From positions 1 to 16,404 of the forward strand of contig JAQSDT010000709.1 of assembly GCA_029946075.1 (NCBI GenBank): 16,404 nt of DNA, read 5' to 3'. The notes beneath the pieces are model-generated. The model searched no databases, was not told the DNA's origin, and saw only the letters and a program-made list of their open reading frames with translations. A program made the position numbers and the translations under genes. Shown in pieces: positions 1-6,117 of this stretch. Within the stretch, counting starts at the first letter, position 1. Every line of letters begins with the position of its first letter. The stretch comes from a bacterium (GTDB lineage: Bacteria; Pseudomonadota; Alphaproteobacteria; Rhizobiales; Xanthobacteraceae).

Positions 1-1061
1 CCGGCAAAACGCAGCCGCGGTTGCGCGCGCAGGCGCAACTGGCCGTCGAGCAGCTTTGGCGAGTTGAGGAAGGTGTTGCGATGCAGGCCGCCGAGCCGGG
101 CGAATTCGGCATTCTCGAGGCCCGGAATGGTCCGGAACACGCGCTGCTGCGCGCCGTAGTTCAGCTTGGTCTGGAAGCCGACCATGTTGTAGAGCGTGCC
201 GAGCTTGTTGTCCTGGCGCAGCTGCACGATCGCGTAGGCCTTGACGGAAGGGTTGTGCGGGTTGGTGAGCCCGACGGGCTTCATCGGCCCGTGCCGCAGC
301 GTCTCAAGTCCACGTTCGGCCATCACCTCGACCGGCAGGCAGCCGTCGAAATAGGGCGTGTTGGTCTCCCAGTCCTTGAAGTCGACCTTCTCGCCGTCGA
401 GCAGCGCGGCCACGAAGGCGTCGTACTGCTCCTTGTTCATCGGGCAGTTGAGGTAGTCGGCGCCGGTGCCGCCGGGCCCGACCTTGTCGTAGCGCGACTG
501 AAACCACGCCACCGACATGTCGATGGAGTCCTTGTGCACGATCGGCGCGATCGCGTCGAAGAATGCCAGGGCGTTCTCGTCCGTGAGGTCGCGAATGGCC
601 TCGGCCAGCGGCGTCGAGGTGAGGGGGCCGGTGGCGACGATGACGTTGCCCCAGTCGGCGGGCGGCAGGCCGGCGATCTCGGTACGGTCGATCTCGATCA
701 GCGGATGGTCGTGCAGCGCCCGGGTGACGGCTTGCGAGAACCCGTCCCGGTCGACCGCCAGCGCGCCGCCGGCGGGCACCTGGTTGGCGTCGGCGGATCG
801 CATGATCAGCGATCCCAGCCGCCGCATCTCGGCGTGCAGCAGGCCTACGGCGTTGTTGGCGGCATCGTCCGAGCGAAACGAGTTGGAGCAGACCAGCTCG
901 GCCAGCCCCTCGGTGCGGTGCGCCTCGGTCATCCGGACCGGGCGCATCTCGTGCAGGACCACGCGAATGCCGGCATTGGCGATCTGCCAGGCAGCTTCCG
1001 AGCCGGCGAGGCCGCCGCCAACCACGTGGACGGTGTCAGTTTGGGAGGATGAGGAAATCAT
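1..1061 (-). CDS. trmFO: TrmFO, folate/FAD-dependent tRNA (uracil-54-C5)-methyltransferase (C-terminus off window)
   Basis: TrmFO makes 5-methyluridine at position 54 of the tRNA T-loop, using methylenetetrahydrofolate as carbon donor and FADH2 as reductant in the cytoplasm. About 353 residues are visible, read from an ATG at 1061 and open to the window edge; the family is usually 440-480 residues, so roughly the last quarter is missing. Seen: an FAD-binding GGGLAG turn at residues 15-20 directly after the first beta strand, HEMRP at 37-41, the conserved LVCSNSFRSDD block with Cys58, and YLNCPMN with Cys206. These two cysteines match the positions known to be essential in the family. The long C-terminal stretch ending in GLHRNTFLNSPKLLD is also typical. 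No clear Shine-Dalgarno precedes the ATG, but no earlier start fits. The DUF1127 gene lies upstream on the same strand, separated by a hairpin, so trmFO probably has its own promoter. Confidence 0.95.
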   Translation of the reverse strand, partial: MISSSSQTDTVHVVGGGLAGSEAAWQIANAGIRVVLHEMRPVRMTEAHRTEGLAELVCSNSFRSDDAANNAVGLLHAEMRRLGSLIMRSADANQVPAGGALAVDRDGFSQAVTRALHDHPLIEIDRTEIAGLPPADWGNVIVATGPLTSTPLAEAIRDLTDENALAFFDAIAPIVHKDSIDMSVAWFQSRYDKVGPGGTGADYLNCPMNKEQYDAFVAALLDGEKVDFKDWETNTPYFDGCLPVEVMAERGLETLRHGPMKPVGLTNPHNPSVKAYAIVQLRQDNKLGTLYNMVGFQTKLNYGAQQRVFRTIPGLENAEFARLGGLHRNTFLNSPKLLDGQLRLRAQPRLRFA

Positions 1062-1110
1062 GGGCGCAGGGTTAGCGCGTTTTGGGACCCGGCGCAGCAG
1101 CAGAAACGAC

Positions 1111-1134
1111 AACGCCCGCAGCGAGGCGGGCGTT
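1111..1134 (-). terminator. Hairpin between DUF1127 gene and trmFO
   Basis: A perfect 9-bp stem (AACGCCCGC / GCGGGCGTT) with a 6-nt loop lies 28 bp after the DUF1127 stop codon. On the minus strand it is followed within a few bases by a short TTT run, so it is a plausible but weak intrinsic terminator for the small gene. It could also be a 3'-end stabilising hairpin. Confidence 0.55.
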
Positions 1135-1162
1135 ATCCGTTCGTCAGGCGACTGAACAGGGA

Positions 1163-1315
1163 TCAGCCGTTGTAGGATCCGGCTGCAACGCGCGGGATGT
1201 CCGAGCGATCAAGGCCGATATCGGCCAGTTCGCGGTCGCTGAGCTGGGACAGTTCGCCGACATTGCGCTGATAGTCCCGGAACGCCTGGATCATGCGGAT
1301 GAGCGAGAGTAACAT
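1163..1315 (-). CDS. DUF1127 (YjiS-like) small protein
   Basis: A 50-residue protein starting MLLSLIRMIQAFRDYQRN and containing the family core LSDRELADIGLDRSDIP at residues 25-41. DUF1127 proteins are short and arginine-rich and are common in several copies in alphaproteobacteria. In Rhodobacter and Agrobacterium, members have been linked to RNA turnover, phosphate balance and stress, but I cannot assign this copy to one of those roles. The start is fixed by a strong AAGGAG ribosome site 7-8 bases upstream (about 1322-1327). It is monocistronic: a hairpin follows the stop and a roughly 630 bp gene-poor stretch precedes it. The strong ribosome site and its own terminator suggest a well-expressed, separately regulated gene. 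Confidence 0.9.
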   Translation of the reverse strand: MLLSLIRMIQAFRDYQRNVGELSQLSDRELADIGLDRSDIPRVAAGSYNG

Positions 1316-1944
1316 GGTAGTCTCCTTGCAGTTTACGATTCAGCCTTTGGAGGAAAGCCTCATCGTTGAAATGAATATAGCTTAGATTTCGCAGTGCAGA
1401 AGTTCCGATGTTGCGGTGCAGCTAGACCGAGAACGCATGGCCTAGGTAAGGTCCGCTTAACCTTTGGGCGCGGGTGCCCGTTCCGATGGCGGGAAGCGAT
1501 CGGTGAGACTAAAATGAGGCATTGGATACCAAAATCCAGCGATATTGCCGCAATTGTGACATGGGGGCGTCATCTGAGCCCACGGTATGCTTCAAGGCCT
1601 TGGCAAGCCGACCGTTCGTTCAAGAGATCGATTATGCCCCGGCAGCCCTGATTCCCGGAATTTCTCATGCGCGAATCGCATGTGCCATGCGATATAAAAA
1701 TGAATATATATTCATATATTGAAATGCTCCAATCTGGAGTGGCCCCAACCTCTCCAAGGCCGAAGCGATGATCGAGATCGTGGCCGCTGGCGCAGGACGA
1801 GATGCTCGCGGGCAAGGTCGGTGCGTGCGGCATGCATCTGAACAAAGCGATGCACGCGGCTCCCGCGAAATAGCGAAACAGATTGACTTGCGGCGGGCCG
1901 GTCAGCGTTGGCCGGTCCTCTGCATTCGCCGCCCTTAGCGCCTT
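1316..1944. other. Gene-poor intergenic stretch
   Basis: These 629 bases lie between the 5' end of the DUF1127 gene and the 3' end of the transglycosylase gene, both on the minus strand. The part nearest DUF1127 must hold its promoter, but I cannot pick a convincing -35/-10 pair. Several overlapping short frames (about 60-110 codons) exist around 1394-2053 in both directions, but none has a ribosome site or a recognisable family. Around 1690-1720 base composition drops sharply to AT-rich with a 16-bp palindrome. From about 1760 to 1872 there is codon-like sequence in two plus-strand frames that could be a decayed gene end, but this is weak. Confidence 0.6.
1700..1715. repeat. AT-rich perfect 16-bp palindrome
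   Basis: ATGAATATATATTCAT is its own reverse complement and sits inside an island of A/T (about 1691-1721) in otherwise GC-rich DNA. It could be a dimeric-regulator operator, a small hairpin, or the scar of an insertion. It lies about 385 bp upstream of the DUF1127 start and about 230 bp beyond the transglycosylase stop, so it has no obvious target gene. Confidence 0.7.
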
Positions 1945-2772
1945 CTACGGTGCGCGCGACAGCTGCGTCGCGAGGTAGGCGATGGTCCTGGCGTAGACCT
2001 CGCTCTTGTTCCATTCCTTGATGACAGCGAAATTGGGGCTGCCGGGCTCCCATTCCTTGCCGCGCTTCCAGCCATATCCGGCCAGAAAGTTCGCGGTGGA
2101 AGCAAGAACATCGGGCGCGCTGCGCAGGAGATCACGCCGTCCGTTGCCGTCGAAGTCGACCGCAAACTTGACATAGGACGATGGCATGAACTGGGTCTGG
2201 CCGAGTTCGCCGGCCCAGGCGCCGCGCATGTCGGCGGGCGCAATATCACCACGCTCGACGATGCGAAGCGCGTCCATCAATTCGGCCTTGAACATGTCCG
2301 AGCGGCGGCAATCATAGGCGAGCGTCGCCAGCGAACGAATGGTCGGGAATTTTCCGATGTTGACGCCGTAGTCGGTTTCCAGACCCCAGATCGCCACCAG
2401 CACTTCCGGAGGCACGCCATAGGCCTGTTCGATACGCCCGAGCACGGAACCATATTGTTTGAGCATGTTCGAGCCGCGGGTCAGCCGGGGCGGGACCATG
2501 CGGCCGGAAAATTCCTCAAACGTCTGGGTGAAGACTTTCTGCGACTGGTCACGGATCAGCACGGCCTTGTCCTGTGTAACCCCGGCGAGACTCGTCTGCA
2601 GCGTCGCTGCCGAAATTCCCTTGGAGGCCGCATCCTTCTTGAAGTCCTCGAGCCAGGATTCGAACGTACCGGAGCCGCAGGGCGCGGCCAGTGCGGCTGC
2701 CGAAAAAATCAGCAGCGCGCCAAGATGCAGCGTACCGACGCTCAACGCGCGAATGAAAAGACGAGGTGGCAT
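1945..2772 (-). CDS. Lytic murein transglycosylase, MltB-like (SLT domain 2)
   Basis: A 275-residue exported enzyme that should cleave the MurNAc-GlcNAc bond of peptidoglycan with formation of 1,6-anhydro-MurNAc. Residues 1-30 form a Sec signal peptide: basic start, hydrophobic LGALLIFSAAALA, then AAPCGS. A cysteine at 32 follows directly, but there is no clean lipobox, so a soluble periplasmic form is more likely than a lipoprotein. The catalytic domain spans about 36-272. WGLETDYG at 129-136 carries the presumed catalytic Glu132, and GELGQTQFMPSSY at 188-200 plus FDGNGRRDL at 207-215 are family hallmarks. There is no C-terminal peptidoglycan-binding domain, unlike the longer (about 400 residue) alphaproteobacterial paralogues. 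It stands alone, 201 bp downstream of the DUF2189 gene with a hairpin between them. The start at 2772 is the first that gives a full signal peptide. Confidence 0.93.
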   Translation of the reverse strand: MPPRLFIRALSVGTLHLGALLIFSAAALAAPCGSGTFESWLEDFKKDAASKGISAATLQTSLAGVTQDKAVLIRDQSQKVFTQTFEEFSGRMVPPRLTRGSNMLKQYGSVLGRIEQAYGVPPEVLVAIWGLETDYGVNIGKFPTIRSLATLAYDCRRSDMFKAELMDALRIVERGDIAPADMRGAWAGELGQTQFMPSSYVKFAVDFDGNGRRDLLRSAPDVLASTANFLAGYGWKRGKEWEPGSPNFAVIKEWNKSEVYARTIAYLATQLSRAP

Positions 2773-2922
2773 CCGTTCGCTCCGGGATCGGTTTCATCAT
2801 CAACATGAGTGTCGATGACGGAGCGAATGTTCGGAGCAACATCGGCCAAAACATGGCCTTGTCACTCGTGTCGCCTGGTTCGACGTCCGGAATGCTCACT
2901 TCATCGTTAGCGGCCGGTGAAA

Positions 2923-2951
2923 GGCCGCCGGCTCGATCAATACCGGCGGCC
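2923..2951 (-). terminator. Hairpin after the DUF2189 gene
   Basis: A perfect 9-bp GC stem (GGCCGCCGG / CCGGCGGCC) with an 11-nt loop begins 22 bp after the DUF2189 stop codon. On the minus strand it is followed by only TTT, so termination may be incomplete. It separates the membrane-protein gene from the transglycosylase gene downstream. Confidence 0.6.
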
Positions 2952-2973
2952 GTTCATTCAGGTTCCGCGCTGT

Positions 2974-3915
2974 CTACGCATCATCCCTGCGCCGCCAGGG
3001 GAAAAGGTTGGCAGGGAAATCGGCGGCGGGTTTGTGCACCCGATGGGCCCGCGGCGGCAGCGGCTGCGGGTTGAGTTCCGGCTCGATCGTTTCCCGGTAG
3101 AGATGCCAGGTGGCGTGCCCCAGCAGCGGGATGACGATAGCAAGGCCGAGGAAGGCCGGCAGCGAACCGGCGACCAGCAGCACGGCAACGATCAGGCCCC
3201 AGGTCGCCATCGGCACGGGATTGCGCGCCACGGCGCGCAGCGAGGCGACCATCGCTTCACCGGCGCTGGCGTGACGGTCGAGCATCAGCGGGAACGACAC
3301 CACGCTGACGCAGAGGGCGACGAGCGCGAAGATGAAGCCAACGCCGCAGCCGACCACGATCAGCCACCAGCCTTGCGGCGTCGTCAGCACGCGCGTGGCA
3401 AAATCGGTAACGCCCGTTGCGCCTTCATAGCCGAACGCCGTGATATAGATCGCCTGTGCAGTCGCGACCCAGGTTACGAACAGCGCCAGCAACAGCGCGC
3501 CGAGCCCGAGCATCGCACCGAAGGACGGCGAACGCAGCACCTCGAGCGCATCCGATGCGGTCGCTTCCTCGCCGCGTTCGCGGCGGCGGCTCATCTCGTA
3601 GAGGCCGAGGGCTGCGAACGGGCCGAGCAGGGCAAAGCCCGCGGCCAGCGGAAACAGCAGCGGCAATACCGAGTACCCGTGCACCGCGCGCGCCAGCACC
3701 AGTCCGAGCACGGGATAGATGATGCAAAGGATGATGGCGTGGCTGGGGACGGCCTTGAAGTCCTCCCAGCCGAGCTGCAGCGCCCGGTGCAGATCGGAGA
3801 AACCGATGGTTCGGATAACCGGCGCAGATGCGGCACTGCCGCTTTGCGTTAAAGATGTGACATTGCCTTGAGATGTAACGCCTTGAGGCGTGACATTGCC
3901 GTGATAGGTGGCCAT
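2974..3915 (-). CDS. DUF2189 integral membrane protein
   Basis: A 313-residue inner-membrane protein of unknown function, recognised as DUF2189 (COG5473-like) from its start IRTIGFSDLHRALQLGWEDF at residues 35-54 and its overall layout. Hydrophobic segments lie at about 58-76, 82-105, 134-156, 182-210 and 236-268, the last long enough for two helices. Between them is a charged cytoplasmic-type loop, EMSRRRERGEE, at 107-117. The C-terminal tail (278-313) is proline- and arginine-rich (NPQPLPPRAHRVHKP). The N-terminal 34 residues are polar and built on a repeated GNVT/GVT motif that corresponds to a DNA repeat at 3857-3900. The ATG at 3915 has GGAG about 10 bases upstream. It is divergent from the DUF3597 gene across a 299-bp gap that holds the plus-strand promoter at 4104. 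No function should be inferred beyond membrane location. Confidence 0.88.
   Translation of the reverse strand: MATYHGNVTPQGVTSQGNVTSLTQSGSAASAPVIRTIGFSDLHRALQLGWEDFKAVPSHAIILCIIYPVLGLVLARAVHGYSVLPLLFPLAAGFALLGPFAALGLYEMSRRRERGEEATASDALEVLRSPSFGAMLGLGALLLALFVTWVATAQAIYITAFGYEGATGVTDFATRVLTTPQGWWLIVVGCGVGFIFALVALCVSVVSFPLMLDRHASAGEAMVASLRAVARNPVPMATWGLIVAVLLVAGSLPAFLGLAIVIPLLGHATWHLYRETIEPELNPQPLPPRAHRVHKPAADFPANLFPWRRRDDA
3857..3900 (-). repeat. In-frame short repeat in the DUF2189 N-terminus
   Basis: GTGACATTGCC occurs exactly at 3857-3867 and again at 3890-3900, 33 bp apart, with a third degenerate copy between them around 3874-3886. The spacing is a multiple of three, so in the protein it gives GNVTPQGVTSQGNVTS near residues 6-21. 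This looks like a recent small duplication that kept frame. Confidence 0.75.
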
Positions 3916-4103
3916 GGTCGCTGTCTCCCTTCGGCGGCCGCATTCTTACGCCGACCAAACGACGCAAACCGGCCGTTTCAAAACAACGATCGCATTCAGG
4001 CCAGACGCGCAGACAGACGATTGGAACTGGCCATGTCGCGAACTGAACCCGCAGCGTACTCCCAAACCGCGGTAAACGCACTCACGCTTCGGTGAATGTT
4101 TCA

Positions 4104-4132
4104 TTGGCAAGCCACAAATGGCTGGCTAGACT
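4104..4132 (+). promoter_or_regulatory. Sigma70-type promoter for the DUF3597 gene
   Basis: TTGGCA at 4104-4109 and TAGACT at 4127-4132 are separated by exactly 17 bp, a good match to the housekeeping -35/-10 pattern. Transcription would start near 4139, giving a leader of about 75 nt before the ATG at 4215. This is pattern recognition only. Confidence 0.5.
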
Positions 4133-4214
4133 GCAGAACGACCCCCGGCTGGTGCTGCCGGTCAAACAGTGCCGCTAGAGCCTCACCCTACCTGTAAGTT
4201 ACTGGGAGCGAACG

Positions 4215-4589
4215 ATGAGCATTTTCGGAAAAATCATGGGCGCGATTTTCGGCACCAAGGCTGATGCCGCGCCGGCCGCCGGCGGAGCTGCCGCGGGTGG
4301 CGCATCTTCGGGCGGCGGTGCACCGGCCGCTACCGTCGATGTCGCGCCGATCCTCGACAAGGCGGTTGCCGCCAAGGGCGAAAAGCTGGAGTGGCGGACC
4401 TCGATCGTCGATCTGATGAAGGCACTCGACATCGATTCCAGCTTTGCGGCGCGCAAGGATCTTGCCAAGGAACTCGGCTACACCGGCGACAGCAACGACT
4501 CTGCCAGCATGAACATCTGGCTGCACAAGCAGGTCATGACCAAGCTCGCGGCCAATGGCGGCAAGCTGCCGCCGGAGATCAAGCACTGA
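4215..4589 (+). CDS. DUF3597 domain protein
   Basis: A 124-residue protein of unknown function. It has three parts. Residues 1-13, MSIFGKIMGAIFG, form a short hydrophobic, possibly amphipathic helix. Residues 16-42 are an Ala/Gly/Ser/Pro-rich flexible linker. Residues 43-124 are the conserved DUF3597 domain, with EWRTSIVDLMKALDIDSS at 59-76, LAKELGYTGDS at 83-93 and ASMNIWLHKQVM at 97-108. The domain looks like a compact helical bundle, and the tail KLPPEIKH is typical of the family. The start has GGGAG about 9 bases upstream. It is monocistronic, with its own promoter at 4104-4132 and a strong terminator at 4611-4639. That arrangement and the good signals suggest fairly high expression. No enzymatic residues stand out. 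Confidence 0.9.
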   Translation: MSIFGKIMGAIFGTKADAAPAAGGAAAGGASSGGGAPAATVDVAPILDKAVAAKGEKLEWRTSIVDLMKALDIDSSFAARKDLAKELGYTGDSNDSASMNIWLHKQVMTKLAANGGKLPPEIKH

Positions 4590-4610
4590 GGCTTCGTTCG
4601 TTCCGACACC

Positions 4611-4639
4611 AAAGGCCCGCGGCAACGCGGGCCTTTTTT
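4611..4639 (+). terminator. Strong rho-independent terminator of the DUF3597 gene
   Basis: A 10-bp perfect stem (AAAGGCCCGC / GCGGGCCTTT, loop GGCAAC) runs straight into a six-T run at 4634-4639, 22 bp after the stop codon. This is the clearest intrinsic terminator on the plus strand of the window. Confidence 0.92.
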
Positions 4640-4649
4640 GTTGCCTGGG

Positions 4650-4679
4650 CTTCGTTCTCTTCGGCTTAGTTCTCTTGGG
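4650..4679 (+). repeat. Two tandem 15-bp units
   Basis: CTTCGTTCTCTTCGG at 4650-4664 is followed immediately by CTTAGTTCTCTTGGG at 4665-4679, a 13/15 match. It lies between the DUF3597 terminator and the FAH-family gene. It may be slippage-derived; no function is evident. Confidence 0.6.
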
Positions 4680-4809
4680 TTTTGCTACCTCGGGCGCGAG
4701 GGGCGTTCCGGGGTCCCCGCAATGCAGCAAATTGCAGTCGATATCCCCTTCGCGTTGAAAACGCTGTAGATATGCTTCGGACAGAGACAGGCCATAAGGG
4801 AGAACAGGG

Positions 4810-5601
4810 ATGAGCAATCTCGATCGCCGGACGATTTTGACAACCGGCGCGCTGGCGCTGGCTGGCGCTGCGGCGCAGGGTGGCGCGGCCGAGGCGCAGG
4901 CAGGCCCGAAATCGATTTTCCCGGTAGGCACGACGACGATACCGATTGTGGGCGAGACCGATGTATTTCCGGTGCGGCGCATCTACTGCATCGGCCGCAA
5001 CTACGCCGCGCATGCGCGCGAGATGGGCTCGGATCCGAACCGCGAGCCGCCGTTCTTCTTCCAGAAGCCTACCGATGCGATCCAGAACGTCGCCATCGGC
5101 GCGGTCGGCGATCATCCCTATCCGTCGCTGACCAAAAATTATCACTACGAGGTCGAACTCGTTGCCGCGTTGAAATCGGGCGGCATGAATATTCCGGCGG
5201 AGCGGGCGCTCGATCACGTCTACGGCTACGCGCTCGGGCTCGACATGACCCGACGCGATCTGCAGCGGGCGATGGGCGACGAGAAAAAGCCCTGGGAGAT
5301 CGGCAAGAGTTTCGATCGCTCCGCCGTGCTCGGCCCGATTCACCCGGCGGCCAAGACCGGCCATTTCACCAAGGGAGCGATCTCGCTGGCCGTGAACGGC
5401 GCAACCAAGCAGAACTCGGACCTGCGCAATATGATCTGGAGCGTCGCCGAGCAGATCGCCAAGCTGTCGGAAGCGTTCGAGCTGAAGGCCGGCGACATCA
5501 TTTATTCCGGTACGCCGGAAAATGTCGGCCCGGTGGTGAAAGGCGACGTGCTGCTGTGCAAGCTCGAGGGCCTGCCTGACATGTCGATCAGGATCACCTG
5601 A
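4810..5601 (+). CDS. Exported fumarylacetoacetate hydrolase (FAH) family protein
   Basis: A 263-residue member of the FAH superfamily, whose enzymes hydrolyse, decarboxylate or isomerise beta-diketo and oxo acids with Mg2+ or Mn2+. Seen: IGRNYAAHARE at residues 61-71, FFFQKPTDAI at 82-91, the metal ligands in YHYEVELVAAL (Glu114, Glu116) and Asp145 in GLDMTRRD, then GKSFDRSAVLGP at 165-176, and SGTPENVGPV at 233-242 near the active-site lid. The N-terminus is unusual: DRRTILTTGALALAGAAAQG has an arginine pair followed by a hydrophobic stretch and a likely cleavage after AQA at 31. This resembles a twin-arginine signal, whereas most FAH proteins are cytoplasmic. The start is supported by AAGGGAG about 8-10 bases upstream. 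The substrate is unknown; 2-keto-4-pentenoate-hydratase-like annotations would be guesses. It is monocistronic, and its 3' end abuts the repeat at 5609-5729. Confidence 0.92.
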   Translation: MSNLDRRTILTTGALALAGAAAQGGAAEAQAGPKSIFPVGTTTIPIVGETDVFPVRRIYCIGRNYAAHAREMGSDPNREPPFFFQKPTDAIQNVAIGAVGDHPYPSLTKNYHYEVELVAALKSGGMNIPAERALDHVYGYALGLDMTRRDLQRAMGDEKKPWEIGKSFDRSAVLGPIHPAAKTGHFTKGAISLAVNGATKQNSDLRNMIWSVAEQIAKLSEAFELKAGDIIYSGTPENVGPVVKGDVLLCKLEGLPDMSIRIT

Positions 5602-5608
5602 AGGAGTT

Positions 5609-5729
5609 GTCATTCCGGGGCGCGCGTTAGCGCGAACCTCAGATGCGCACTGCGCATCGGGGAATCTCGAGATTCTCAGGTGCGCAATTGCGCACCGTAG
5701 CTCGACGCTTTGCGTCGCCCCGGAATGAC
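5609..5729. repeat. 121-bp mosaic palindromic element (REP/BIME-like)
   Basis: The ends are a perfect 14-bp inverted repeat, GTCATTCCGGGGCG at 5609-5622 and its complement at 5716-5729. Inside lie five further hairpins or palindromes in a row: 5623-5634 (CGCG-ttag-CGCG), 5642-5658 (GATGCGC-act-GCGCATC), 5662-5675 (GAATCTCGAGATTC), 5679-5696 (GGTGCGCAATTGCGCACC) and 5703-5717 (CGACGC-ttt-GCGTCG). The second and fourth are diverged copies of one unit (CTCAG-A/G-TGCGCA). It fills the gap between two convergent genes, so it probably also acts as a two-way terminator or mRNA stabiliser. Elements of this style are scattered in Bradyrhizobium genomes; the copy number here is unknown. Confidence 0.9.
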
Positions 5730-5743
5730 GACCAATATCATGC

Positions 5744-6016
5744 TTACGCCGTCAAATCCGCGAACTCCGGATTCCTGCGCAAATAATCCACGACGAAGCC
5801 GCAACCGGCGATGACCTTGCGTCCGTCGGCGCGGATCAGTTCGAGCGCACCCTTGACCAGTTCCGAAGCGATACCGCGGCCACGCAGCGCCCGCGGCGTT
5901 TCGGTATGGGTGATGATGACAGTCGAGGGCGTCAGGCGGTAATTGGCAAACGCGACCGTACCTTCGATATCGAGTTCGAAACGGCTCTGGGCCTTGTTGT
6001 CGCGGACGGCGGTCAT
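5744..6016 (-). CDS. Small GNAT-fold N-acetyltransferase (COG2388-like)
   Basis: A compact acetyltransferase-like protein of about 90 residues. Counting from the ATG at 6016, the fold includes FELDIEGTVAFANYRL, the strand VIITHTETP, and the acetyl-CoA pyrophosphate loop RALRGRGIASELVKGAL (the Q/RxxGxG/A motif as RGRGIA). It ends with KVIAGCGFVVDYLRRNPEF, which is diagnostic of the short YidJ-like family. Substrates of this family are largely unknown. I chose the ATG at 6016 because CAGGGA lies about 10 bases before it. A GTG at 6040 in the same frame would add eight residues (MNQQGIVR) but has no ribosome site. It is divergent from the secreted TPR gene (about 100 bp apart) and convergent with the FAH-family gene across the mosaic repeat. 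Confidence 0.85.
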   Translation of the reverse strand: MTAVRDNKAQSRFELDIEGTVAFANYRLTPSTVIITHTETPRALRGRGIASELVKGALELIRADGRKVIAGCGFVVDYLRRNPEFADLTA

Positions 6017-6075
6017 GCGGACGATTCCCTGTTGATTCACCGGTACATTTAGGCAAGTGAACCCGGCGATGCAAA

Positions 6076-6106
6076 CCGGCGACCAAGGAGGGAATTGGCT
6101 CGCCGG
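6076..6106 (+). promoter_or_regulatory. Possible hairpin around a Shine-Dalgarno in the TPR gene leader
   Basis: CCGGCGA at 6076-6082 pairs with TCGCCGG at 6100-6106. The 17-nt loop contains AAGGAGG (6085-6091), a perfect Shine-Dalgarno that has no suitably spaced ATG. The annotated start at 6118 lies 26 bases after that site and has only a weak GGGGA before it. The fold could bring the site nearer to the start or hide it. It may be chance. Confidence 0.3.
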
Positions 6107-6117
6107 GGATTGGTTGC

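Noticed and set aside
21..1052. A 343-codon plus-strand frame at the left end
   Set aside because: Exactly antisense to trmFO, whose FAD motif and two key cysteines read clearly on the minus strand.
1394..1722. Two overlapping small plus-strand frames (85 and 66 codons) in the gene-poor gap
   Set aside because: No ribosome site, no recognisable family, and one ends inside the AT-rich palindrome region. Probably chance.
1760..1872. Codon-like plus-strand stretch reading LSKAEAMIEIVAAGAG and then, in another frame, DEMLAGKVGACGMHLNKAM
   Set aside because: It could be a frameshifted gene remnant, but I recognise neither half and have no start or family match. Too weak to call a pseudogene.
2917..3852. 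A 311-codon plus-strand frame opposite the DUF2189 gene
   Set aside because: Arg/Gln/His-rich shadow. The minus strand gives a coherent membrane protein with a ribosome site.
4188..4982. Minus-strand frame with a KPKRTKPKRTKP-type basic repeat
   Set aside because: The basic run is the antisense reading of the tandem 15-bp units at 4650-4679. The frame crosses two real plus-strand genes and a terminator.
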